A DNA stretch of 62,485 nt from an uncultured Alloprevotella sp. (GTDB lineage Bacteria > Bacteroidota > Bacteroidia > Bacteroidales > Bacteroidaceae): NCBI GenBank assembly GCA_944322325.1, contig CALUOQ010000014.1:1-62485 (forward strand), read 5' to 3'. Each line of letters starts with the position of its first letter. The stretch's first letter is position 1. A program made the translations under genes and the position numbers. Positions 35,921 to 45,100 of the stretch are shown piece after piece. The notes under the pieces are model-generated. The model worked only from the letters and a program-made list of their open reading frames with translations, did no database searches and had not been told where the DNA came from.

Positions 35921-36929
35921 GACAACCGCTTTCCTCGCCCTCGCCGTGCTGCTCGCCGGCCTGCTGGCCGCCAACCTCTTCGTGGGCAGCGTGCCCATCG
36001 CGGCGCCCGACGTCGTGGACGCCCTGACGGGCCGGGCCGACGGGACGGCCGCCTTCATCGTCACCGAGACGCGCCTGCCCCAGGCACTGACGGCCCTCAT
36101 GGCGGGCGCGGCGCTGGCCGTGGCGGGCCTGCTGATGCAGACGGTCTTTGCCAACCCCCTGGCCGACCCCTCCATCCTGGGCCTCAACGCCGGGGCGGGA
36201 CTGGGCGTGGCCGTGGCCACCCTGGCGCTGGGCGGCAGCTTCGCCGCGGGAGCCGGCCTGTCGCTCTCGGGCTTTGCCCTGACGCTCGTGGCCGCCTTTG
36301 CCGGCGCGGCGGGCGTGCTGGTCCTGCTGATGGCGTGCGCCGCGCGGATGCGCAGCCGCCTGCTCTTGCTCATCGTGGGCCTCATGATCAGCTACGCCGT
36401 GGGCGCCCTCGTCTCGCTGCTCAGCTTCACGGCCGACGCCGCCGGCCTCCACAGCTACGTGCTCTGGGGGCTGGGCAGCTTCGGACAGGCCACGTGGGGC
36501 CGCCTGCCCCTCTTTGCCCTCGCCGTGGGGGTGGGGCTGGGCGTGGCCGCCCTGCTGGTCAAACCGCTCAACGCCCTGCTGCTCGGCGAAAGCTACGCCG
36601 CCAACCTCGGCGTGCGCATCCGCCGCACGCGGTGCCTGCTGCTCGGCGCGGCGGGCCTGCTGGCGGCTGCCGTGACGGCGCTGTGCGGCCCCGTGGCGTT
36701 CGTCGGGCTGGCCGTGCCCCACGTGGCGCGCCTCCTCGTACGCTCGGCGGACCACCGCGTGCTGCTGCCCGCCACCCTGCTGTGCGGGGCCGACGTGGCG
36801 CTGGCCTGCCACCTGGTCTGCCGCCTGCCGTCGGACGGGGGGCTGCTGCCCCTAAACGCCGTGACGCCGCTGGTGGGCGTGCCGGTGGTGTTCTACGTCA
36901 TCCTGCGCCAGCGGCGCGCCGCCGACTGA
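35913..36929 (+). CDS. FecCD/BtuC-family ABC permease
   Basis: A 338-residue inner-membrane permease with about ten segments. Family landmarks: RLPQALTALMAGAALAVAGLLMQTVFANPLADPSILGLNAGAGLG, then the long loop VLWGLGSFGQATW and CGPVAFVGLAVPHVARLLV, the ATPase-coupling motif. Its ATG lies 8 bp before the stop of the binding-protein gene. The expected ATPase gene (BtuD/FecE type) does not follow; asnA comes next, after a promoter. The importer must borrow an ATPase from elsewhere. Confidence 0.93.
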   Translation: MSKTTAFLALAVLLAGLLAANLFVGSVPIAAPDVVDALTGRADGTAAFIVTETRLPQALTALMAGAALAVAGLLMQTVFANPLADPSILGLNAGAGLGVAVATLALGGSFAAGAGLSLSGFALTLVAAFAGAAGVLVLLMACAARMRSRLLLLIVGLMISYAVGALVSLLSFTADAAGLHSYVLWGLGSFGQATWGRLPLFALAVGVGLGVAALLVKPLNALLLGESYAANLGVRIRRTRCLLLGAAGLLAAAVTALCGPVAFVGLAVPHVARLLVRSADHRVLLPATLLCGADVALACHLVCRLPSDGGLLPLNAVTPLVGVPVVFYVILRQRRAAD

Positions 36930-37008
36930 CCGCCCCGCGCACCCTCCGGACGGTACCACGACGTCGTCCGAAAGCGTCTGTACTCAACAAAAGTACGCTG
37001 ATACTCTT

Positions 37009-37037
37009 TTTGCTCTTGCAATTATTTCTTACCTTTG
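37009..37037 (+). promoter_or_regulatory. Promoter of asnA
   Basis: TACCTTTG at 37030-37037 with TTTG at 37009-37012, 17 bp upstream. The leader is about 20 nt. Confidence 0.65.
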
Positions 37038-37061
37038 CCTCCGGAATAGCAAAAAGAAACC

Positions 37062-38099
37062 ATGAGCTACCTGATTCGACCCAAGGATTACCGCCCGCTG
37101 CTCGACAAATACGCCACGGAGCAGGGCATCAAAATGATTAAGGACTTCTTCCAGCAGAACCTGGCCACGGGACTGCGGCTGCACCGCGTGACGGGCCCGC
37201 TGTTCGTGTTGCGCGGACTGGGCATAAACGACGACCTGAGCGGCACGGAGCGCCCCGTGACGTTCCCTATCAAGGACCTGGGCGACGCGCAGGCCGAAGT
37301 GGTCCACTCGCTGGCCAAATGGAAGCGCCTTACCCTGGCCGAACACGGCATCGAGCCGGGCTACGGCATCTACACCGACATGAACGCCATCCGCGCCGAC
37401 GAAGAGCTGGGCAACCTGCACTCGCTCTACGTGGACCAGTGGGACTGGGAACGTGTTATCGTGGCCGAGGAGCGCACGCTGGACTTCCTGCGCGCCACGG
37501 TGGAGCGCATCTACGCCGCGCTGCAACGCACGGAATTCCTGGTGTGCGAGCGCTTCCCGCAGATAAAGCCCTGCCTGCCCGAGTCGGTGCACTTCATCCA
37601 CGCCGAGGAACTGCGCCGGCGCTACCCCGACCTCACGCCCAAGGAACGCGAGGACCGCATCGTGCGGGAGTACGGCGCCGTGTTCATCGTCGGCATCGGC
37701 TGCCCGCTGGGCGACGGCAAGCCCCACGACCTGCGCGCCCCGGACTACGACGACTACTCCACCATCGCCTCCAACGGCCTGCCGGGCCTCAACGGCGACC
37801 TCCTCGTGTGGTACGACGTGCTCGGGCGCGCCGTCGAGCTCTCGTCGATGGGCATCCGCGTAGACCGCGAGGCCCTCGTCCGCCAGCTCAAGGATTCGGG
37901 CAAGGAGGAACGCCTCAACCTCTACTTCCACCGCCGTCTCATGGAGGGCTCGCTGCCGCTGAGCGTCGGCGGCGGCATCGGCCAGTCGCGCCTCTGCATG
38001 ATTTACCTCCGCAAGGCGCACATCGGCGAGATACAGGCCAGCATCTGGCCCGACGACATGCGCCGCGAGTGTGCCGAAATGCACATCGAGCTTATCTAA
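37062..38099 (+). CDS. asnA: Aspartate-ammonia ligase (asparagine synthetase A)
   Basis: A 345-residue enzyme making asparagine from aspartate, ammonia and ATP, related to class II aminoacyl-tRNA synthetases. Clear landmarks: LRLHRVTGPLFVL, ERPVTFPIKDL, ALAKWKRL-like segment (SLAKWKRLTL), VDQWDWE and the C-terminal SVGGGIGQSRLCMIYLRK motif 3. Length is normal. Own promoter, with a strong terminator after it. Together with ansA it allows asparagine and aspartate to be interconverted in either direction. Confidence 0.96.
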   Translation: MSYLIRPKDYRPLLDKYATEQGIKMIKDFFQQNLATGLRLHRVTGPLFVLRGLGINDDLSGTERPVTFPIKDLGDAQAEVVHSLAKWKRLTLAEHGIEPGYGIYTDMNAIRADEELGNLHSLYVDQWDWERVIVAEERTLDFLRATVERIYAALQRTEFLVCERFPQIKPCLPESVHFIHAEELRRRYPDLTPKEREDRIVREYGAVFIVGIGCPLGDGKPHDLRAPDYDDYSTIASNGLPGLNGDLLVWYDVLGRAVELSSMGIRVDREALVRQLKDSGKEERLNLYFHRRLMEGSLPLSVGGGIGQSRLCMIYLRKAHIGEIQASIWPDDMRRECAEMHIELI

Positions 38100-38130
38100 A
38101 AAAAAACAGCGTCAGCCCGCCGCGGCTGAC

Positions 38131-38190
38131 AAACGCAAGGGGACCCGCGAGCCGCCGACTGCCGCTCGCGGGTCTCCCTGCGTTTGTACA
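38131..38190 (+). terminator. Terminator of asnA
   Basis: AAACGCA and TGCGTTT ends with an inner GACCCGCGAGC/GCTCGCGGGTC stem (38131-38187). Confidence 0.8.
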
Positions 38191-38447
38191 TATATTCACT
38201 CCGCCCGTTTTTTCTCTCTATGGAAGAGAGAAAAGAAAACACGCGCTATGACAAATCGCCCAAGCGGGGAAACAGGCCTGTACCCCACCCTCACCGTACG
38301 GGAGAGGCTGCGGAAAATCGCTGACGGTGCTAAAAAGACAAGAAATACATAACTGCAATACATCACTTAACGTCGTCACCGTCACCGTGCCGGCCGGCAA
38401 CTAATCGGCAAAGCCTCTCTCCCGCCCAGCGTGGAGAGCCAACTTTC

Positions 38448-38484
38448 AGGGGGCGTCCTGCGCTGTTGGGGCGCCCTCTTTTTT
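38448..38484 (+). terminator. Terminator-like hairpin in the noncoding kilobase
   Basis: AGGGGGCG pairs with CGCCCT and is followed by CTTTTTTCGAG. A similar string, TGGGGCGCC then T8 and CGAG, occurs near 29914-29935. No gene immediately upstream needs it. Confidence 0.45.
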
Positions 38485-38551
38485 CGAGCGGACAAAGGAT
38501 CTCCGGCCTTTGTCTGCTCTTCTTTTTGCATTCCCCGGGCAAGGCGGGCTT

Positions 38552-38622
38552 CGCGGCAAAGCGGCCTCGCGGGCGTGCCTCGCGGCGCGCCCCTGCGCGG
38601 CTACGCCCGTCGTGGTGGACGC
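38552..38622. repeat. 70-bp direct repeat, left copy
   Basis: Begins CGCGGCAAAGCGGCCTCGCG. It recurs with about two differences at 38741-38811. Both copies end in GGCTACGCCCGTCGTGG. Short frames crossing this area are products of the G/C-rich repeat and are not credible genes. Confidence 0.8.
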
Positions 38623-38740
38623 TGTCCCTGCTTTCAGAAAGATGGAAATATGCGGATTTTCAAGGCCGTATGGCACGTAGGGGCGCGCCATCAGGCACGC
38701 CCAACAAGCGCAAACAACGCGAATGCGGCAAGTCGGACCT

Positions 38741-38811
38741 CGCGGCAAAGCGGCCTCGCGGGCGTGCCTCGCGGCGCGCCCCTACGCGGCTACGCCCGTC
38801 GTGGCGGACGC
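38741..38811. repeat. 70-bp direct repeat, right copy
   Basis: Second copy, 189 bp from the first. Between them lies an inverted piece (CGTAGGGGCGCGCC, about 38675-38690) complementary to GGCGCGCCCCTACG inside this copy. The stretch 38191-39123 otherwise shows no gene. Confidence 0.8.
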
Positions 38812-38890
38812 AATCGCCGATGGCGGGCCCGGTTCCCTCCGAACGAAACATCCTCACCCTGCGGACGGGCCCATCGTTTGGCTAAGCCAC

Positions 38891-38968
38891 CAAGTGCTAC
38901 GACAGTAAATTCTGTCGCTGCGATAGAAATTCCTGTCGCTGCGCTCGTTTTTACGGTCGCAGCACTTG
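38891..38968. repeat. Dispersed palindromic repeat, copy 3
   Basis: CAAGTGCT at the left pairs with AGCACTTG at the right; internal GTCGCTGCG blocks repeat. Related to copies at 5564 and 33523. It sits about 150 bp before the first giant surface-protein gene. Confidence 0.7.
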
Positions 38969-39123
38969 TCTTTTCAAATCGGCCTCAAAAAAATTACCAA
39001 AAGTTTTTCCCGGTTTTTTACCTCCTTTGCTGAAAAAAACGCTAACTTGGCCGCGGATTCTGGCGTGAATCCCCGAATCGCTTCGGCCCACAGTTACGAA
39101 TACTCACAAAACACATTTATATT

Positions 39124-42084
39124 ATGAACAAGCTATTCCCCCTGGCCTTGACCCTGCTGGGCGCGGCCTCCGTACCGAACAGTTTCGCCGCCCTGCCCGC
39201 AGGCACCGTGCTCACCGCTCCCCGCCCCTTGGCCGCAGCAGCCGAAGGCACCGTCGTAGAGTATCCCGCCGGCAGCGGCACGTTCTACACCCTCAGCAAC
39301 GTCGGCAACAACTATGCCTATCTCACCGCCATCACGTCTCAGGCGGAAAGCATCACGATCCCTGACTCGCTCGACATCGACGGCGTCCCACGCGCCGTCT
39401 CCTTCATAGGAATGAACGACACGCCCCTCGACCTGACGGGCAGCCCCAACCTGCGCTCCCTCACCCTGCCCGCCACGGTCAACATCATCTACAGTAACGC
39501 CCTGCCCGCCTGGCCCGAGCTCCACTTGCAGGGCACCCGCGTGCCCGACCTCTACAACGGTGCCTCGCTGGACAACGTCAGCGCCGTCTACGTCCCCGCC
39601 GAGGCCCTGGCCACCTACGAGAGCCGATGGCCCGACGCCAACGTGTGGCCCGAGGGATGGACCCCCACGCGCCTGACCATAGACAACACCGCGCCCGGCG
39701 AGCTGGCGCAGAAAATCCTCGCCCACATCGACAACGACTGGACGCGGGTCAACGAGCTCACCGTGACGGGCACCATGAACAGCCAGGACTTCCAGACGCT
39801 GGGCCGCCTGACGCACCTGACGGCCGTCGACCTCTCGGCCACCGACGCCACGTCGCTGCCCGCCTCCACCTTCAACGGCAAAAAGCGCCTGACCCGCGTC
39901 GTCCTGCCCGACGGCCTCACCACGATCGGCAACTCCGTCTTTTATCAGTGCCGCCGCCTGTCGGACATCGACCTCAGCCATGTGCTGTCCATCGGCGACG
40001 ACGCCTTCGCCTATTGCTACGCGCTCAAACACGTCGACTTCTCCGACGAGCTGACCGAGCTGGTCCACGGCTCCTTCTACGGGGCCGGGCTCGAGAGCGT
40101 CAGCCTCCCGGCCTCGCTCAAAGCGATCAGTTCACAGGCCTTCTCCAACTGCGCCTCGCTCAGCCGCGTCGAGCTGGCCGAGGGCCTCGCGACCATCGAG
40201 AGCTACGCCTTCGAAGGCACGGCCCTCGCCGAAATACAGTGCCCCGCCAGCCTGCGCATCATCGGGAGCAACGCCTTTGCCTACTGCAACGACCTGACCA
40301 CCGTCCAGCTCAACGAAGGGCTTACCACCATCGACAACGACGCCTTCCGCAGCTGCCCCAGCCTCACCTCGATGGTATGGCCCTCCACACTGACGGATTG
40401 CCCGGCCGGCGCGTTCTACCAGTCGGAGGCCATGCGCGAACTGACCGTGAAGGCCGTCCTGCCGCCCAACACCGGCGGCACCTGTCCCCTCGAGAGCGTC
40501 GACCTGACCTACGCCACACTCCGCGTCCCCGCCGTCTCGGTCGACGCCTACCGCCAGGCCAGCGGATGGAACCAGTTCCTGACCATCCTGCCCCTCGAAG
40601 GCGACATCGCCACGATACGCGTGGACCGCGCCTTCACCGTGGCCGACGCCGCCACCCTGACGGGCCAGCCCGACATCACGCTCGTACACAACGACAGCAA
40701 GAGCAGCAACTACGCCCAGCTGACCGTCGACGGCACCGCCACGCTCGCCGCCGGCGACTTCACGCAGAGCCACCGCCTGGACTACCGCCCGACAGACAAC
40801 GGCAGCGTGCACACGGCGCTCATCACCAACGCCCCCATGACGGCCGAGAGCGTCAGCGTCAGGATGCGCTTCTACACCGACCGCTGGCACTTCATCTCCT
40901 TCCCCTTCGACGTGCGCGTGGCCGACATCCAGGTGCCCGAAGGCACGTACTGGGTCATCCGCAAATACTCCGGCGCCGACCGCGCCGCGGCCCGCATGGA
41001 CGCCACGTGGCAGAACATGACGGCCGACAGCACGCTCCACGCCAAGGAGGGCTACATCCTGCAACTCACCAGCCAGAACGAAAGCCGCGTCGAACTGACC
41101 TTCCCCGCCGTCGATAACTCCAACAAGAACCGCTACTTCGCCGCGGACGACGTGCAGGTGCCGCTCAGCAAGTACGTCGCCGAGTTCTCGCACAACCGCA
41201 GCTGGAACCTCGTCGGCAACCCCTACCCGGCCTACTACGACAGCCGCCTCATCGAGCACAGCGGACCCATCACCGTGTGGGACGGCGACAACTACGTGGC
41301 CTACTCCCTCGAGGACGACAGCTACGTTCTCAAGCCCGGCGAGGCCTTCTTCGTGCAGCGGCCCGACGACGAGGCGGCCATGGTCTTCGCCGCCGAGGGA
41401 CGCCAGCTCAATGAAACGACCGTCAGCCGCACCCTGGCGCGACGCCTTGCGCCCGCCGGCCGTACCGTGGTCAACCTGACGCTCACGGGCGACAGCCTCG
41501 CCGACCGCACCCGCGTCGTGCTCAACGACGAGGCCAGCCCGGCCTACGAGCTCGAGCGCGACGCCTCGAAGTTCATGAGCTCCAATCCCGACGCGCCCCA
41601 GCTCTACAGCCAGGCCGACGGCGTGCGCTACGCCATCAACGAACGTCCTGCGGCCGACGGCCGCGTCAGCCTCGGCGCCAGCTTCGGCCACGACGGACGC
41701 TACATCCTGGCGCTCGCCTCGTGCTCCGACGCCCGGACCGGCGTCACCCTCGTCGACCGGCAGACGGGCAGCGAGACCGACCTGACGCGCGGCGCCTACA
41801 CCTTCGACGCCCTGGCCGGCACGGCCGACGGGCGCTTCGAACTGCGCCTCACGTCCGTGCCCACCGCCATCGACGACGCCGGGGCAGCCGCCTCCTGCCG
41901 CGTAAGCACGGCCGCCGGACTGCTCTGCATCGAGGCCCCGCAGGCCGTCCTCGTCACCGTGACGGCGGCCGACGGACGCCAGCTCTACCGCGCCCGGACC
42001 GCGGGTGTCCGCCTCGACGTGCCCGCCGGCGTCTACATCGTCCGCGCCGGCAGCTTCACGCAAAAGGTCAGTGTCACGGAATAA
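39124..42084 (+). CDS. BspA-like leucine-rich repeat surface protein with T9SS tail
   Basis: A 986-residue secreted protein. Signal peptide about 1-22 (cleavage near SFA-A). LRR_5 (BspA-type, Treponema pallidum repeat) units occupy about residues 173-440: repeated LTTIGNSVFYQCRRL-like, AISSQAFSNCASL-like and TIDNDAFRSCPSL-like blocks. The middle (about 480-760) is beta-rich, with a GWNLVGNPYP segment near 700. The tail (about 935-986) reads VTAADGRQLYRAR...GVYIVRAGSFTQKVSV, a T9SS sorting domain. BspA-like proteins bind host matrix proteins in relatives; adhesion is therefore inferred. First gene of a three-gene operon with gaps of 22 and 12 bp. Confidence 0.88.
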   Translation: MNKLFPLALTLLGAASVPNSFAALPAGTVLTAPRPLAAAAEGTVVEYPAGSGTFYTLSNVGNNYAYLTAITSQAESITIPDSLDIDGVPRAVSFIGMNDTPLDLTGSPNLRSLTLPATVNIIYSNALPAWPELHLQGTRVPDLYNGASLDNVSAVYVPAEALATYESRWPDANVWPEGWTPTRLTIDNTAPGELAQKILAHIDNDWTRVNELTVTGTMNSQDFQTLGRLTHLTAVDLSATDATSLPASTFNGKKRLTRVVLPDGLTTIGNSVFYQCRRLSDIDLSHVLSIGDDAFAYCYALKHVDFSDELTELVHGSFYGAGLESVSLPASLKAISSQAFSNCASLSRVELAEGLATIESYAFEGTALAEIQCPASLRIIGSNAFAYCNDLTTVQLNEGLTTIDNDAFRSCPSLTSMVWPSTLTDCPAGAFYQSEAMRELTVKAVLPPNTGGTCPLESVDLTYATLRVPAVSVDAYRQASGWNQFLTILPLEGDIATIRVDRAFTVADAATLTGQPDITLVHNDSKSSNYAQLTVDGTATLAAGDFTQSHRLDYRPTDNGSVHTALITNAPMTAESVSVRMRFYTDRWHFISFPFDVRVADIQVPEGTYWVIRKYSGADRAAARMDATWQNMTADSTLHAKEGYILQLTSQNESRVELTFPAVDNSNKNRYFAADDVQVPLSKYVAEFSHNRSWNLVGNPYPAYYDSRLIEHSGPITVWDGDNYVAYSLEDDSYVLKPGEAFFVQRPDDEAAMVFAAEGRQLNETTVSRTLARRLAPAGRTVVNLTLTGDSLADRTRVVLNDEASPAYELERDASKFMSSNPDAPQLYSQADGVRYAINERPAADGRVSLGASFGHDGRYILALASCSDARTGVTLVDRQTGSETDLTRGAYTFDALAGTADGRFELRLTSVPTAIDDAGAAASCRVSTAAGLLCIEAPQAVLVTVTAADGRQLYRARTAGVRLDVPAGVYIVRAGSFTQKVSVTE

Positions 42085-42106
42085 CCCCCTGCTAACGCCT
42101 TTCGCC

Positions 42107-45100
42107 ATGAAACGTATCACCCACCTGCTGGCGGCCCTGACGCGGCCGCTCAGCCACAGGCGCCTCCGCCTGGCCGGGCTCGGCCTGATTGCGGCCGTCG
42201 CGGCGCTGGCCGTCCCCGCGGTCAGCGGTCCCGCCGGCCCGGCACCCGCCCCCGCCGCGGCCGACACCGTCGTCGCGCCCCGCGCCGCCTACCGCGCTCT
42301 TGCGAGCGGCGAGGACTACGACCCCGACAATCCCGCCGACCCCGGCGTGCTCTACAACCTGACCGTCGCGGCCCAGCCCGCCATGGGCGGCAGCGTCAGC
42401 CCCTCCGGCCGCTCGCAGCGCACGCCCGGCGAGTCCGTCGCGCTGTCGGCCTCGCCACGCTCGGGATTCCGCTTCGTACGCTGGTCGCGCGACGGTGAAA
42501 CGGTCTCCACCTCCGCCCGCTTCAGCTATACCATGCCCGAGGGCCACGCCCGCCTCACGGCGGAGTTCGTCTACGACCCCGAAAACCCGGCCGACCCCGA
42601 CTCCGTCGGGCTGCGCCACACGCTCCACGTATCGGCCTCGCCCACCATGGGCGGCTACGTCAATGTCAACGCCCAGACCGTCATGACCGAGGGACAGACC
42701 CTCAGCCTGCACGCCACGCCGCGCACGGGCTTCGTCTTCCAGGGCTGGCGCCAGGAGGGACAGCCCGTGTCGACGCAGAACCCCCTGAGCGTCACGATGG
42801 GCACGGAGGACATCTACCTCACCGCCCTCTTCGCCTACGACCCCACGGCGCCCGACAACCCGAGCACCAACTCGTGGGACCCGGCGACCGGCCGCCTCGT
42901 CATCGACGACTTCACGCCGGGCTACCTCAGTAGCACCATCTCGAACCTCGTCGGCGACCGCAGCGCCATCCGCTCACTCACCGTCATCGGCACCGCCACC
43001 GAGGGCGACCTGCGGCAGTCCGGCCTCAGCGGCTGCAGCGCCATCGACTTCAGCCGCGTCACGGGCGTCACGACCCTCGGCTCGCACACGTTCACCGAGA
43101 GCTACTGCCCCGCCCTCGCGACGCTCAAGCTGCCGACCACCCTTACGCTCATCCGCTCGAACGCCTTCAACGCCTGCCCCAACCTGACGCAGCTCACCGT
43201 GCCGACCGCCGGACCGCCGACCCTCGAAGCCAACGCCTTGGCTGGCCTGCCCGAGGGGCTGATCATCTACGTCGACGGTTACTCGGAAGGATGGACCCAA
43301 CCCGACGAAGCCTGGACGGCCTTCGCCCTTTACTCCATGCAAGGCGACGAAGACTACGCCCCCACACTGGAGTTCACCCAAGGCGTCGATCTGCTCACCC
43401 CCGAAGTGTGGAGCCAGCCCGGCGCCACCCTGCAGTTCAACGTCCAGGCCAAGTACCTCAGCCCCTACGACATGCCGGGCACCGTCTGGTTCTCCGTCGA
43501 CAACGGCACATGGACGCAGTTCACCGACGAGCTTCAGCCCGGCGAGACATTCGACCACGTGCTCACCGTCCGCTTCACGGAAGGCGTGCCCACGCATACC
43601 CTCCGCTTCCATGCCGTCGACCGGGAGGACATCTATTCGGGCAATTGGAGTGTCAGCTACGCCGACGTCTCGTCCCTGCGCGCCGAGGGCATCGCCGACC
43701 AACCCTTCACCGGCGCGGCCGTGACGCAGCCCGACCTGGCGCTCTACGACCCCACCACGGACGAACAGCTCGTCGAGGGTACGCACTACACCCTCGGCTA
43801 CACGGACAACACCGACGCCGGCACGGCCTCCCTGACCGTCACCGGCCTCTACCCCTACTACGGCACCGTTCGCCACACGTTCGCCGTGCTCCCGCTGCGC
43901 CTTGAGGGCGACATCGAGCTGGCCGACCCCGACGCTCATTATACTTATACGGGCGCGCGCGTGACGCCCGCCGTCGCCTTCCGCTCCGCCGCCTATCCCG
44001 ACCTCGTCGAGGGGCGCGACTACCGCGTCGGCTACCGCGACAACGTGTTCCCGGGTCAGGCCGTCGTCGTCGTCGAGGGCATCGGCAACTACACCGGCAC
44101 CGTCGAACTGCCCTTCACCATCGCCAAGAAGGGCGTCGAGCTGGCCGACCTGACGCTCACGCTGCCCGCCCAGGCCGTCACCTACGACGGCGAGCCCCAC
44201 GCCGCCACCGTCGAGCCACGCGAGGGACTGGGCGCCTGCACCGTCAGCTACACCGACGCCGCGGGCCACACGACGACCGCCGCGCCCGTCGAGCCGGGCA
44301 CGTACACCGTCAGCCTCGACTTTGCCGAGGGCGCATACTTCACCGCCACGCACATCGCGGACGCCGGCAGCTTCACCATCCGCTCGGTGGCCACCAGCGA
44401 GTGGGACATCCTGCGCGCCTTCTACGCCGCCCTGGGCGACGGCGAGGGCTGGACCGTGAAGTGGGACATGACGGATGGCGCCGGCTCGGTGGCTTCGCTT
44501 TACGGCGTGACCACCTCGGGCGGCCACGTCACGGGCGTCGCCCTGCCGGCCAACGGCCTCAGCGGCGACCTGCCCGGCGTCCTCTTCACCCTGCCCTACC
44601 TCGAGCGGGTGGACCTCTCCGGCAACGCCCTGAGCGGCAGCCTCCACGAGCTCGTCGGCAGCGCCCTGGCCGCCGCCGGCACCGACCGCTCGACCGCCGT
44701 CAGCGTGGACCTCTCGGACAACGCCCTGACGGGCAACGCGGGCGCCTTTGCCCGGCTGCTGCCCGGCCTGACCACGCTCGACCTCAGCCAGAACCGCCTG
44801 ACGGACGTCGCGCCGGCCATCGCGCCCGGCGTCACGGCACTCGACCTCAGCGGCCAGACCATGGCGGCCACCGTCGCGCTCGACTGGACGCCCGGCAGCG
44901 TGCCCGTCGTGCCCGACGCGTTGCCCACCCTCCTGCTCTATGACCACGAGGCCCAAGGCTACACGGCCCCGCTCAGCTTCCGCCTCGCGGACGACGACGC
45001 CGAGCCCGTCTGGGAGGTCGAGGCACTGGCCGACGCCAGCGGCATCACGCTGCGCCTCCTCAGTGCCGACAACGCCTACCGCGGACAGAGCGGCGACCGG

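Noticed and set aside
38431-39033. Plus-strand frame of 200 codons in the noncoding kilobase
   Set aside because: Made of the translated 70-bp repeats and palindromic copy 3; the same peptide occurs twice because the DNA does. No promoter box, no family.
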